The notes below the pieces were generated by a model that saw nothing but the letters and a program-made list of their open reading frames with translations, was not told the origin of the DNA and made no database searches. A stretch of DNA of 64,000 bases. Source: CBDFLD01 sp965249005 (GTDB taxonomy: Bacteria > Acidobacteriota > UBA6911). The stretch covers positions 248,001-312,000 of the forward strand of contig CBDFLD010000023.1 in assembly GCA_965249005.1 (NCBI GenBank). Direction: 5' to 3'. Position numbers and translations under genes: made by a program. Below are positions 45,572 through 56,415 of this stretch, in pieces (the stretch's first letter is position 1; the number at the start of each line of letters is the position of its first letter).

Positions 45572-47479
45572 TTATTTCCGAACGAAGGTCCCTGAACCGG
45601 GATAAGACTCCATGGTATTCCAGCCCGGACGCCACCACACCAGCACTCGTGAACTGGTCAGACTGTCCACATCGAAGGCAAAAAGGTTGAGACGGAAACT
45701 TTCCCAGGCACGCCCCTGGATATCATCGAGAAGGCTATTCGGAATGGCGCATTCCAGCGTGTATCCCCTCGGAGAAGAAGAAGAATAGACCTGAACACCG
45801 GGCGCTTCAGCACCCTGGGAAAGGATGGTGGCACTTCCCTCGGGCTTTCGGGGAATCAGGGCCAGGTTGATAATCGAGTTGGGCGATTCTGGTTTTTCTA
45901 CTGCCTGCTTTCTGCGCTGCGATTCGGGTCTGGCATCGAGCAGGAGGCCAACAAAGTCCTGATAGCGGGAATCCGCTTCCACTCGGTTCGTCCAAACGTC
46001 ATCCTTCACATCCAGAGCCAGGTAGATCGACTCGGAATCCTGCTGGAGATCGAATCGGAACGAAGTGTCTTCCGGACCGCCCCAAACAGAGGCAGCGCCC
46101 GTCAGCTGGGTTGGACGATCAGCCGAGAGGGAAAGATCCGGCCACTCGTCCAGCTTCGCGTCCAGAACCACGGGCCGGTTGGACTTCACCCGGGGAATGG
46201 GCATGGGACGGTCAACCACTGCCAGGATCGTTCTTTCCCAGACCAGGGGCTTTCGAAGCTTCTGCGGACGGTAGGTTATCGTGACATCCAAGGGCAGAAT
46301 CGCCGTGTCCGGCGACTTGATGGGTGCCGACGAGTCCAGGCTCAACTCAACCCGCTCCACAGAGCCGGGGCCCAGGGTTCGAGAGAAAACATAGGGATCA
46401 GGCCGCAACAGAGGATGGGCTGTGAACTGACCCTGGACTTCCATTGGAAGCTCGGCTCGGTTCGTAATCTCCAGATGAGTCCGGCCCCCTTTGAAGGTCT
46501 TGCGGGGCCGCACGATCACCGGTTCGAGTTCCAGGCGGTAGCTGTTGCTCAGCACCCTGATCAGTTCCTCCCCGCCCTCGGTTCGCACGTCCGAATCCAG
46601 GATGCCATCCAGTTGCAGGTTGGCCAGAATCGGTCCGTTTTCGTCCATCGTCACCCAGACAACGTGATCAAAACGGCCGTGCACGGGCCCGGCCAGGCTG
46701 CTCCCTCCCCCGGTGGTCGCCAGCTCGTAGTACTTGTAGTTGTCACGCTGGTGGGCAGCGTACTGGTGGCGATGGCCGGCAAAGACCGTGTGGGGGCGTC
46801 CCCCCAGGGCCTCGTCAACTCGATTCCAGAGCGTAGGCCTTCCCTGCCGCTGGTAAGCCCACAGGGCCTTGTGCAGGAAAATGAGCGTCCAGCGGACATC
46901 CGAGTTTTCGCGAAGCGTCTTCTCCACATAAGCAACTTGTTCTTCGCCCAGCTGTGTCGATCCTCCATCCTCGCTGTTGAGACAGAGAATGAGGACATTC
47001 TTGTAGATGAAATGGTAGTAGCTCGCGCCAAACCTCTGTTCCCACTCTTGACGGGACCGGGCATCCCAGATGTCGTGGTTTCCGGCAACGTAGAAGAAGC
47101 GCATCGCCAGCGGTTCCAGAAAACCGTTGAACTCCTTCCATTCGCGATCGATCTGCTCCGGATTGTCGGTGTAGCCCTCAATCAGATCCCCGACAGAGAT
47201 CACGAATTCCGGCCTCAAGTCATTGATTTTGCTGAGAGCGTCCTGGAAGACCCCGTCCCGGTGACCCCCGGTACGATCGGAAACGATGACGAACTGAAAA
47301 TACCTCGGGTCGTTGTAGAGAGCTGTGTCGGTCCAGGGTTTTGGGCCGGGCAGTCGAGGCAGGGTCAGTTGCGATTCCTGGGCTGACCTGTCCTGTGCCT
47401 GCACTGGGGCGGAAAAGGTGGACAAGAGAAACAGCACACAGGAACCGAGCAGGGCCGGCTTCCAGGAGGATGTGGCCAT
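45572..47479 (-). CDS. Exported metallophosphoesterase with C-terminal CBM9-like domain
   Basis: A 635-residue calcineurin-like phosphoesterase. The start at ATG 47,479 has GGGAG at about 7 nt and opens a signal peptide ending APVQAQ; an open extension to 47,707 has no signal or similarity. Metal motifs: VSDRTGG, SVGDLIEG, AGNHD, and GHRHQYA. The last 200 residues, from PVVLDAKLDEWPDL, resemble a CBM9-type carbohydrate-binding module. It probably removes phosphate from a glycoconjugate outside the cytoplasm; the substrate is unknown. Confidence 0.85.
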   Translation of the reverse strand: MATSSWKPALLGSCVLFLLSTFSAPVQAQDRSAQESQLTLPRLPGPKPWTDTALYNDPRYFQFVIVSDRTGGHRDGVFQDALSKINDLRPEFVISVGDLIEGYTDNPEQIDREWKEFNGFLEPLAMRFFYVAGNHDIWDARSRQEWEQRFGASYYHFIYKNVLILCLNSEDGGSTQLGEEQVAYVEKTLRENSDVRWTLIFLHKALWAYQRQGRPTLWNRVDEALGGRPHTVFAGHRHQYAAHQRDNYKYYELATTGGGSSLAGPVHGRFDHVVWVTMDENGPILANLQLDGILDSDVRTEGGEELIRVLSNSYRLELEPVIVRPRKTFKGGRTHLEITNRAELPMEVQGQFTAHPLLRPDPYVFSRTLGPGSVERVELSLDSSAPIKSPDTAILPLDVTITYRPQKLRKPLVWERTILAVVDRPMPIPRVKSNRPVVLDAKLDEWPDLSLSADRPTQLTGAASVWGGPEDTSFRFDLQQDSESIYLALDVKDDVWTNRVEADSRYQDFVGLLLDARPESQRRKQAVEKPESPNSIINLALIPRKPEGSATILSQGAEAPGVQVYSSSSPRGYTLECAIPNSLLDDIQGRAWESFRLNLFAFDVDSLTSSRVLVWWRPGWNTMESYPGSGTFVRK

Positions 47480-47840
47480 TCGATGCTCCCAGTGGCAAGT
47501 CATGGAGTCTGTCCCCGTTTTTCTTACCAGCCGCCGCCGCCGAATCCGGATCCTCCGGAACTGCGTGGCGCCGACGTCATCGCGCTGATCGCGGGCGGCC
47601 TGATCATGGGATATTCCTTGATCAGTTTCTCCCAGATCTTGGGGGCACCCCAGGTACGACGGTGTTGCTGCTTGATCCTCAGGATCCTTCTCCACCTGGA
47701 ACGGCAACTGGTTGGGGTGTCTATAAGGCCTTCTAGAGCGATCCTCCAGCCCCTGAGCCCCTCATCCTGGTAGCGATTGAATACTCGACCGTCTTACGGG
47801 AAATACCGCACTCCCGATCTGATCGGTAGCCTTCCTGGGC

Positions 47841-50800
47841 TTAGGAGCCCCTATTCCGACGGAGCCTCTCGGCTGGGTGTCGCAACGCTTCTTCCAGGTG
47901 GGCTGTCAGCTTCTCTGCTGCAAACCGGACGTTCGGTTCCAGCAGCAGATTCTGCTGATAGCCGCGCAAAACATCAGTGGTGAGCTTACCGCGCACCAGA
48001 TCGCCCCATCCTAGATTCGGTTTCCGCGGCCTCCAACGTGGCTGCTTCTCCGCTGGGAAAAGCACCACTGATCCGTCGTAAGGCTTGGGTCTGTATTTCA
48101 CAAAGGCTCTAGAGTGGGCACGCCTGAGTAGTTCGAGCGTGTATACAGTGGTGCGGTGGCCGTTGCGGTCCGCCAGTTCTTCCAATCTCGAATCGGACCG
48201 ATACCAGAGCTCAAAAAGATCATTCATCCGGACTGCACGATCGATGATATATCTGACTCGAGTCCCCCCTGCCAGAGCGGCTATGTTATTCCACTCCAGA
48301 TTCAGACGATAGGCAATCCGATACCACAACATTTTCGACAATCCTATGACTGCATCCTTCCGGGCTGCCTGCGCCCTGACAGCCTGTATCATCAACAGCA
48401 ATGCCACTTCATCACCTTGCGCCCGAAGCTGCTGTGCCGTTTCGTAGGCCAAGGTGCCTCCGAAGCAGAACCCGGCCAGGTAGTAAGGCCCCTCCGGTTG
48501 CAGAGCCTTGATTTCTGTAATATACGTTGCCGCCATCTCCCGCATGTCCGGATCAAGATCTACCTTGCCATCCAGCCCGCGCGACTGCAGGGCGTAAACC
48601 GGTTGGTCCTTGGGAAGGTAACGGGCAAGCAGATGATACTCTAAGACGTTACCGCCATGACTGTGCATTAGAAAAAGCGGCGGTTTCGTCCCTCCGGCTC
48701 GGATCGACACCAGTGATTTCCAGGTCGGTTGCCAATTCTTGTCCTTCAAAGCGTGCGCAACTCTTTCGACCGTGGGAGCTTCAAACAGAGTTGCTAGCGG
48801 AAGCCGCTTGCCATAGACCTTCTCGATATTAGCTACCATTCGGACCGCCAACAGAGAATGGCCACCCAGCTCGAAAAAATTATCGCGTCTGCCGACCGGC
48901 CGAACGCCGAGCAAGCTCTCCCACAGTTGGGCCAGGTGAAGTTCAATCGGGTCCCGGGGCGCCAGGAACTCGTCACCTACTTCTGTAACAAGAGTCGGCT
49001 CCGGCAGCGCTCGCCGATCCACCTTCCCATTGGGTGTCAGTGGCAGACTCTCCAGCTCTACATAAAATGAAGGCACCATGTAGGCTGGCAGCCTCTGGGA
49101 CAAATACCGACGCAGTTCTTCCACCGGTGGACTCTTCTCTGCTGCCGCTACCAGATAGCTGACCAGCTGCTTCTCACTCCCCTCTCCCTTGACCACCACT
49201 ACCGCTTGTCTGATCTCTGCATGCTGCTCCAGTAACGACTCAATCTCTCCCAGCTCAATCCGAAATCCTCGTACCTTTACCTGATGATCGACTCGACCTA
49301 AAAACTCAATATTGCCATCGGGTAAGTAACGCCCCACATCTCCCATCCGGTAGATCCGTACACCTGCTTCTTCTCCAAACCAATCCGGTATAAACTTCTC
49401 GGCCGTCAGCGACGGCTCGTCTAAGTACCCTCTGGCCAGATGTGGACTTCGAAAATGAATCTCGCCAACTTCTCCAACTCCACACAGCTCCTGTACCCGG
49501 TTAAGAAGTAACAGTTGAACATCCGGGATCCCCTGCCCAATCGAAATAACCTCTTTGGTCTTCGACTGATTCTTGTTCCCTTTGTCGTCACCAAAAGCTT
49601 CAGCAGAGACAACAAAATGACTAATCGCTCTCTGGGTCTCCGTCGAACCATAAAGATTGACACATTGAACTTTCGGTGCCAGCCGGCCCATTGCGGCTAC
49701 CGTCTTTCGCGTCAGCTTGTCTCCCACAAAGAAAGCGTAGCGCAAAGACGATATCTTCAGACTCTCATCCCTTCCATTGCCCGCCGCCAGTACTTCCGCC
49801 ATGGCCGGCGTGAGATGAGCCACCGTGATCCCTTCACCACCAGCCCAGCTAGCCAGCCAGCCCACTGAAAACATCTTCTCGGGCTCTGGAATACAAACCG
49901 TCGCTCCCACCCACAGTGCCGTAAAAATATCCCGCTGCAATGGATCATGAGCCAGCCCCGACAGCATGCTGAAGCGATCCGTCTGCTTCAGCTCAAACCT
50001 TTTTTCCCTCCACGGGAGAAAATGACTCAACGGCCCATGCCTTCCCAAAACTCCCTTCGGCCTCCCCTCAGAACCAGAAGTAAAAGAGACATAGGCCAGG
50101 CTCTCAGGACCTAATAGAACTTCGGGAGCAACTGCCGGAAATTCTGCTAAGCGTTCGTCATCCTTTCCCGAAAGCTTCAACTGGCACCCGTCGAATGCAT
50201 CAGATCCAACCCAGGTTGTCAGCTCAGAGGGAAGTTCCCCTGCTTGTTCCAAATGGAGAAATCCTCGCGGCCTGGCTGCCTCCAGGTATTCAATCTGGCG
50301 AGCAGCAGGATAGGAAGGATCCAATATCAAAAATGCCGCCCCCGCTTTGTGAACTCCCAAAATCGCATCCACTAACGAGGCACTGCGCTGACCGTAGATC
50401 GCCACCACATCTTCAATCCCTACTCCACCACTCCTCAGATACTGTGCCAACCGGTTGCTTCCAACCTCCAATTCCCGGTAAGTCCACTCCTGCTGCCCGT
50501 CGACCAGAGCCAGATTTTCAGGACCTTTCCGCGCCTGCTCCGAAAACCTACTATGAACCGTTCCCTGCCAGCTCGAGTCCAGTGACAACTTCGGGTCGGG
50601 TAATTGAATATTGGAGACAAAGCTGACTAAAGAATAACCCCCTATCTTTGCTTCTGGTTCGGCAACTACCTGATCCAGTAGATACTCATATTGAACAAGT
50701 AGCTCTTCAATCCGCTCCTTGCAGAAGAGATCGGCATTGTAGACCACCGATAAATGGATTCTCTGCTCTCTCTCAGATAGGTAGACCGTCAGGTCAAACT

Positions 50801-50857
50801 TAGACTCCACCTCCGAGACTGAGAGGGGCTCAACCTCGAGACCTGACAGCCGTAGTG
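47841..50857 (-). pseudogene. NRPS fragment: end of C2, A2, PCP2 and thioesterase domains
   Basis: This is the 3' part of the broken synthetase, separated from the rest by a MITE (the open frame itself runs into the MITE as far as 50,918). It begins with the tail of a condensation domain (LSGLEVEPLSVSEVESKFDLTVY). A2 has FTSGSEGRPKG (A3), SGLAHDPLQRDIFTAL (A4), NLYGSTETQRA (A5), YRMGDVGRYLPDG (A7) and PLTPNGKVDRRAL (A10). PCP2 carries FFELGGHSLLAV with the phosphopantetheine Ser. The thioesterase has HSHGGNV and AGFCFGG, a Cys in place of the usual nucleophile Ser. The A4 wording resembles the 2-aminoadipate reductase (Lys2) type. No internal lesion is seen, but it cannot act without the upstream part. 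Confidence 0.88.
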
Positions 50858-51176
50858 TGTTAGCGATCACCGAAAAACGTATTTTTCTGGACGTGCGCCG
50901 AGAGGATTGGGATTCCACTTTCAGAAAAGCTGGTCAGGTTCTGCTAGAAACCACTCTATCCACGACGAAAAGGTTCACACGTTACAGGTGCCCAAACATC
51001 CCCCTGGGTGATGTTGCCACAGAAAAATCGGTTGGGGAACCTTGATCCGTCACGCGCAACCGGATTGATGTCGATCACCGCTCCGGTGCACACCCAGTCG
51101 CCTCCGGCGACGATGATGTTGAGTCCTTACAACCGGCGTGTGTTCAGAAAAGCACGGTTTTCAGTGATCGTTAACA
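50858..51176. mobile_element. MITE-like non-autonomous element in the NRPS gene
   Basis: A 319-bp element with imperfect terminal inverted repeats of about 40 bp: left TGTTAGCGATCACCGAAAAA and right (read inward) TGTTAACGATCACTGAAAAC, matching on into TTTTCTG and CGCC. It is flanked by a 5-bp direct duplication TAGTG (50,853-50,857 and 51,177-51,181). Removing the element with one TAGTG joins ...ASL to RLSGLEVEP in frame. It has no transposase ORF. Confidence 0.85.
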
Positions 51177-51473
51177 TAGTGAAGCTATCCCTCCCATTCC
51201 GGGGTTGAGCATATTGAAGAAAACTTGAAATAAGGGAGTCCAGCTCAGATCCCGCTCAACCCGCAGTTCCTCCAGTAACTTCTCAAACGGCACATCCTGA
51301 TGCTCATAGGCTTCTAAGGCTGTCCCCTTCACCTGTTGCAGCAGCTCTTCGAATGTCAAATCCTCCGAAAGACGCGTCCGCAACGCCAATGTATTGAGAA
51401 AGAAACCAATCAGATCCTCTACCTCTTTGCGTTTCCTGCCCGCTAACGGGCTGCCCACCACAATGTCCGTCAC
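51177..51473 (-). pseudogene. NRPS fragment: centre of the second condensation domain
   Basis: It encodes DIVVGSPLAGRKRKEVEDLIGFFLNTLALRTRL through FQVFFNMLNPG, the later part of a condensation domain. It is out of frame with the preceding piece: family sequence LLYRYTGQTDIVVG is here LLYR followed by stop and then TDIVVG in another frame, consistent with loss of 10 bp near a TACCGG-like direct repeat. Its 3' side is cut by the MITE. As it stands it is not part of a functional enzyme. Confidence 0.85.
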
Positions 51474-53734
51474 CGGTACAGCAGTACCTTAAAGGCTGCC
51501 AACAGCGTCATGTAAAGCGTCGTCCCTTGCCGACGACTCAGCTGCTTTAACCCGGCAGTTAGCTCCTGGGTTAACTCAAAACTCTGTTGTCTTCCCCGAT
51601 GACTCTGTACCGCAGGCCTGGGATGGTCCGTCGGCAGTTGCAACAGCGGCGGCGCTGCTTCCAGCTGCTTCTGCCAATAGCCAACCTGTTTGTCTAGTTC
51701 CTCTCCCGTCAGCCACTCCCGCTGCCATACTGCATAGTCGGCATACTGAATCTCCAACTCCGGTAAACTGGAAGATTCGCCCTTCACGTAACACTGGTAT
51801 AAATGCGACAGCTCCTTAAACAACACTCCCATCGACCAGCCGTCCGAGGCGATATGATGCAGGACCACCGCCAATACATGCTCTCGGTCTGAAACCTTGA
51901 TCAACTGCGCTCGAAGCATCAAATCCCGACTCAAATCAAAAGCATGCCTCGCTTGCTCATTGACCAGCTCCGCTACCTCTTCTTCGGCTCCTTCCATCTG
52001 AGTTAAATCCCGAACTGGCAGCTGAAACTCTACTTTCTCTGCTATCCTTTGCACCGGCTCTCCATCTACCGACTCAAACCTGGTCCGCAACGCTTCATGC
52101 CGCCTGATAATCTCTGCTAACGCCCACTCCAATCCTTTCTCGTCCAGCTCTCCTTTCAGCCTCACCGCCGCCGGTATGTTATAGAGCCCGCTACCAGGCT
52201 CATACTGATCCAAAAACCACAACCGCTGCTGCGCAAAGGAAAGCTCGGCTCCTTCTCTCGAAGCTAGCCGCCTGATCGGTTCAACCTCTCTCGCTTCTGA
52301 ACCTGCCTGCTCAATTATCGTTGAAATCTGGGCGATGGTCGGTGCATGAAAGAGTGTCGCTAACGGCAATTGCCTACCAAATGCTCGCTCTATTTTACTA
52401 AAAAGCCGGGCGGCGATTAAGGAGTGTCCACCCAACTCGAAGAAATCGTCGTGCACACCAACTTTGTTCAGGCCCAAAACTTCCTGCCACATTTCCGCCA
52501 ACCTCTCCTCGATCGGCCCTTCCGGCGCAACAAAGAATTTTGGCAACTCGGGCCGCGTTGCGTCAGGCATTGGTAGTACACCACGGTCTACTTTACCGTT
52601 GGGTGTCATGGGCAGTGCGTCCAGGCTGATGAACGCCGAAGGAACCATATAGTCGGGTAGCTTCTGTTTTAGATAATGGCGTAAATGACCAACCTTTATG
52701 TCTTGCTTCGCGTCAGGTACAACATAGACGACCAGGCGTTTGTCATTCGGCCGATCTTCCCTGACCATGGCCACAGCCTTTTGTACTGCACTATGTTGCC
52801 TGAGAAAGGCCTCAATTTCACCTAATTCAATGCGGTACCCTCGAATTTTCACCTGATGATCAGCCCGCCCCAGAAATTTGAGATTACCGTCCGGTAAGTA
52901 ACAGGCTAAATCACCGGTTTTGTAGAGGCGAGCCTCCGGGTCGTCACTGAATGGGTTGGAAATGAACTTCTCTGCCGTTAATTCTGGCCGATTAAGGTAA
53001 CCTCTTGCCAGCCCAAGGCCACCGATGTGTACTTCGCCGGGTAGACCCGAGGGGACAGGTTGTAACTTTTTATCCAGCAAATAGATCTGGGTATTGTCAA
53101 TAGGTCGTCCAATAGGCACGCTGCGTTTATCATCATCCGGTCGGCAAGTCCAACAGGTTGAAGCGATAGATGCTTCCGTTGGGCCGTAGAGATTGTATAA
53201 ACCCGCCTGAAAGTTGGCAAAGAACTCGGATTGCAGATCCATCGTCACCGTTTCACTGCCCGTGGTGACACGTCTAATTGTGGTACATTGGGCTACATTC
53301 GGCTCCTCCAGAAATAGCTGTAGTAAAGATGGGATAAAATCCACCGCTGTTATTTTCTGCTCTATAATAAAATTGACCAGATAGGCCGGATCATAATGGC
53401 GACCAGGTTCGGCCATGATCAATTGGGCGCCGACCATCAGAGGTTCAAACAGTTCCCAGACCGAGTCGACGAAACTAAATGAGGTTTTTTGCAGCACCCG
53501 GTCGGTGGCGTTTAGAGGAAAGTAGCTTTTACGCCAGAGCAGATAATTACACACGCCTCGGTGTAGGACCACAACACCTTTGGGCGTGCCTGTTGAGCCG
53601 GAGGTGTACATCACATAAGACACATGATGCCCTTGCGCCATTTCGATTGGGTTTTGTAGTTGTTCTTCAAGAATGCGCCTCCAATCAGCCTCGAGGTCAA
53701 TAATCCGGGCTTGAGTAGGGGGCAAACAGCTTAA
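51470..53734 (-). pseudogene. NRPS fragment: most of A1, PCP1 and first half of C2
   Basis: Interrupted 5' by the IS5-type insertion at TTAA (53,731-53,734) and 3' by the frameshift at about 51,473. A1 motifs: VMYTSGSTGTPKG (A3), SFSFVDSVWELFEP (A4), NLYGPTEAS (A5), YKTGDLACYLPDG (A7), KIRGYRIELGEIE (A8) and TPNGKVDRG (A10). PCP1: FFELGGHSLIAA. The C2 domain starts with ELSFAQQRLWFLDQ and has HHIASDGWS (LCL-type). By position, the A1 binding pocket starts V-D-W where most alpha-amino-acid domains have Asp first. Confidence 0.9.
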
Positions 53735-55067
53735 CAGGCTGATGAAAAATCCGGTTTTGTGCCGAGATTGTTTCCGAACATGAACTTCGGCATCGATTGA
53801 CTCTATTTTGGCAGGGGATATGAGGGTCTGGATTGGCACGGCGCATGCGTTAGGCCGCTCATCAAATGCTCGGACGAAGTCCACCCTGCTCCAATCACGG
53901 CTTTGCCTCCATCAGGTTTCTCATCCGGACAAGGTTGTAGGCAGCCACTCCGAAAGTGAACATCCAGCCGACACGGTCCACACCACGATGTCTTGTCTTA
54001 CGCAACATACCCACAGTTTTCAGCCAACCAAAGATCTCCTCAACCCGCTTGCGTTTTCTCTGACTGACGGCGTAGCCCGGATGGCGGGTCGTTCTCTCGT
54101 CAATGGCGCTCCTACGGTTTTTGTTATTCTGCGCCACGTGTGGAGTCACCTTGCGACGTCGACTCTCTCTGATAAATGCTTTCGTGTCGTAGGCCTTGTC
54201 TGCACCTACGGTAATTTGATTTCTGCCGGGCAGATCGTCAAGCATATCCAGCGCAGCTTCCCGTTCTGCTGTTCCCGTTGCCCGCGTGACCCGCACATTC
54301 ACCGCAAGACCGTTTCGGTTTTCCATCGTGACATGGCCCAGGTAGCACAACTTCGACTGCTGGCCTTTGGCCTTTTTGTACAGACGGGCATCTGGATCCG
54401 TCGTCGACTGATGCGTATCATTCGATCTCTTCTCACCCTTGAAATCCACCGTTGGATTTCCAGAACCATCCGTCGGCTTGCTGGGGCGGCTACCTTTCTT
54501 CTTGAAGCTTTTCTGTCCCGCCCATGCCTCTACCAGGGTCCCATCCACGGTGAAATGCTCGTCCGACAGGATGCTCTGAGCACGGGCGTGGCAAAGGACG
54601 CGTTCAAAGAAGGCTCTGGCGATGTCTCCCTCCAGAAGTCGGTCCCGATTCTTGCTAAAGACGGTCGCGTCCCAGATCGGATCGTCCATGCTCAAACCAA
54701 CGAACCAACGGTACAGAAGATTGTAGTCCAACTGCTCCATGAGCATCCGTTCGCTCCGGACCGAGTACAAGACCTGAAGCAACAAGGCTCGGAGCAACTT
54801 CTCCGGGGCCACCGAGGGACGGCCGACTCTTGCGTAAAGACCCTCGAATCGAGGAGACAGTTCTTGCAGAATGACATCGACCATGGTCCGAATGGATCTC
54901 AGCGGGTGATCGTTCGGCACTCGTTTCTCGGCCGAGATGTAGCTGAACATCCCGTCTTGCTTTTCGTCCGGTCCGCGCATCGGTTTCTCCTCGAAGGAAT
55001 CATCAATAAGAGGGTTCATATTGAAGATGCACGAAAACCGATTTAGTTGGAGTTTTTCAGCATCCTG
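53735..55067. mobile_element. IS5-family insertion sequence in the NRPS A1 domain
   Basis: A 1,333-bp element. Ends are CAGGCTGATGAAAAA on the left and, read inward, CAGGATGCTGAAAAA on the right, with the related TCGGTTTTCGTGC wording further in. It is flanked by TTAA (53,731-53,734 and 55,068-55,071). Deleting it with one TTAA restores the NRPS frame as KVLSCLPPTQ. Confidence 0.88.
53895..55019 (-). CDS. IS5-family transposase
   Basis: A 374-residue DDE transposase. The N-terminal domain has the DUF772-type segment (HPLRSIRTMVDVILQELSP, GRPSVAPEKLLRALLLQVLYSVRSERMLMEQLDYNLLYRWFVGL). FTVDGTLVEAW holds the first Asp, GADKAYD the second and RKRVEEIFGWLKT the Glu. The frame is intact, so the copy may be active. 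ATG at about 54,980 (MRGPDEKQDG) is an equally good start because relatives begin there. It is antisense to nothing essential: it lies in the same direction as the NRPS it interrupts. Confidence 0.92.
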   Translation of the reverse strand: MNPLIDDSFEEKPMRGPDEKQDGMFSYISAEKRVPNDHPLRSIRTMVDVILQELSPRFEGLYARVGRPSVAPEKLLRALLLQVLYSVRSERMLMEQLDYNLLYRWFVGLSMDDPIWDATVFSKNRDRLLEGDIARAFFERVLCHARAQSILSDEHFTVDGTLVEAWAGQKSFKKKGSRPSKPTDGSGNPTVDFKGEKRSNDTHQSTTDPDARLYKKAKGQQSKLCYLGHVTMENRNGLAVNVRVTRATGTAEREAALDMLDDLPGRNQITVGADKAYDTKAFIRESRRRKVTPHVAQNNKNRRSAIDERTTRHPGYAVSQRKRKRVEEIFGWLKTVGMLRKTRHRGVDRVGWMFTFGVAAYNLVRMRNLMEAKP

Positions 55068-55866
55068 TTAAGACTTTGGTTTGGGTAAGCAGAATGGAAA
55101 TCTGGGCATCTTCAGCAATAAAAGCCAGCCGGTCTTTAGGATAGGTGGGATCTAAGGGCACATAGCCCCCTCCGGCTTTAAGAATCCCCATCAAGCCAAC
55201 CACCATTTCTAACGAACGTTCCATACAAATACCGACCAATGTTTCTGGCCCAACGCCATGTTTTTTGAGATAATGAGCCAGTTGGTTGGCCCGTCCATTC
55301 AGATCCTGGTAGGTTAATTGATGCAAGCCAGCCGTGACGGCCACGGCAGTGGGCGTCAGCCTCGCCTGCGCTTCAAACAGGTGATGCAGGCATTGTGATG
55401 GTTGCCGTGGCGCCGCTGTATCATTCCATGTAACAAGAAGCTGCTCTTTTTCTTCTGCCGTCAGTAGATTGGCCTGATGGATCGATTGGTACGGATCTTC
55501 CAGAAAAGCATCCAATAATTCTGTAAAGTGCTGCGGCATTTGTTGCCGCTGTTCGGACGTGAAGGCCGCCAATTGCGGTTCAAACCAAAGCGTAAATTGC
55601 CCTGATTGTTCAAAATCGTGAATTTGAAGTAACAGATTTTTTTGACCATATCCCAGGTGAACGTTCTCATAACGGACCGGGCTTCCCTGAAAATGGGGAA
55701 TACGGGCAACATGGTAATTGAGCAGCAGTTCGTAACTCCGCCCAATCGCAGACGCCGCATAAGGACTATGGAGGAGTGCGCCGAACATTTCGGACGAAAT
55801 CTTGTCCAGCAGCGAGACAAAGGTGTCATCAGGTTCAATCGCCACCTGTAAAGGCAGCGTTTGCAT
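55068..55866 (-). pseudogene. NRPS fragment: end of C1 and start of A1
   Basis: The frame begins QTLPLQVAIEPDDTFVSLLDKISSE, the C-terminal part of a condensation domain, and continues after QSIHQANLLTAEEKEQLLVTWNDTAA into the adenylation domain (FEAQARLTPTAVAVTAG, LTYQDLNGRANQLAHYLKKHGVGPETLVGI, GILKAGGGYVPLDPTYPKDRLAFI). It is cut 5' by the IS1380/IS110 insertion at TTAGT and 3' by the IS5 insertion at TTAA. Both neighbouring pieces join to it in frame when the insertions are removed. Confidence 0.88.
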
Positions 55867-55905
55867 TAGTCCTAAAAAAACTCTTTGAAAGGAGAAAGGA
55901 GCATC

Positions 55906-56191
55906 ATGAAAACCAAAGCAACCCGCAATGGAGAGTATACCGAAGTTGAGCAGATTCTTTACATGTCGATGGAGTTATCGTTGAAGGAATGGAAGCTGGC
56001 TTTTAGCACGAGCTTGGGAAGAAAGCCTCGGTTTCGGGACGTAGCATCGGGGAATCTGAGAGGACTGGCGAAAGAAATCGAGGCTGGAAAGAAACGATTT
56101 GGATTGCCTGCGAAGACTCGGGTCGTCTCGTGCTACGAAGCAGGTCGGGACGGATTCGGGATTCATCGGTATTTGATGTCGGTGGGAGTAG
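55906..56191 (+). pseudogene. IS110-family transposase, N-terminal fragment
   Basis: About 95 residues (ELSLKEWKLAFSTSLGRKPRFRDV, KTRVVSCYEAGRDGFGIHRYLMSVGVD) match the RuvC-like N-terminus of a subgroup of IS110 transposases. ATG 55,906 has AGGAG. The sequence is cut after SVGVD by the left end of the IS1380 element; the open frame then runs into IS DNA to 56,229. The catalytic C-terminal Tnp_20 domain and the right end of IS110 are missing from this window. Confidence 0.75.
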
Positions 56192-56415
56192 ACCGGAATT
56201 TCCAATTTGGATCTCGGTTCCCAACATAATAGTCTCGAGCCACCATGGGAGCAAGAAAATCCCGGCCTCAGACCAACCATGGATCCAGTCAACGCATCCC
56301 AATGACCCGTTGTCGCCGTGGTAGTAGACCTTCTCACTCCTGCGTGGGCGATTTTCCAGACACATCGCCACACTCCTTCCATGGCATTCCAATTCCGGAC
56401 TTGCAAGCCGGGCGG

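Noticed and set aside
47480..47707. N-terminal extension of the metallophosphoesterase
   Set aside because: The open frame continues upstream, but a ribosome site and signal peptide at ATG 47,479 mark the start; the extension is Arg-rich and unlike exported proteins.
51473..51483. Second selenocysteine candidate at the UGA in the NRPS C2 domain
   Set aside because: The codons after UGA are in the wrong frame for the condensation domain and the family has no Cys here; it is a deletion frameshift.
55975..56406. Minus-strand frames over the IS110/IS1380 boundary
   Set aside because: They span the junction of two mobile elements and have no recognisable domain.
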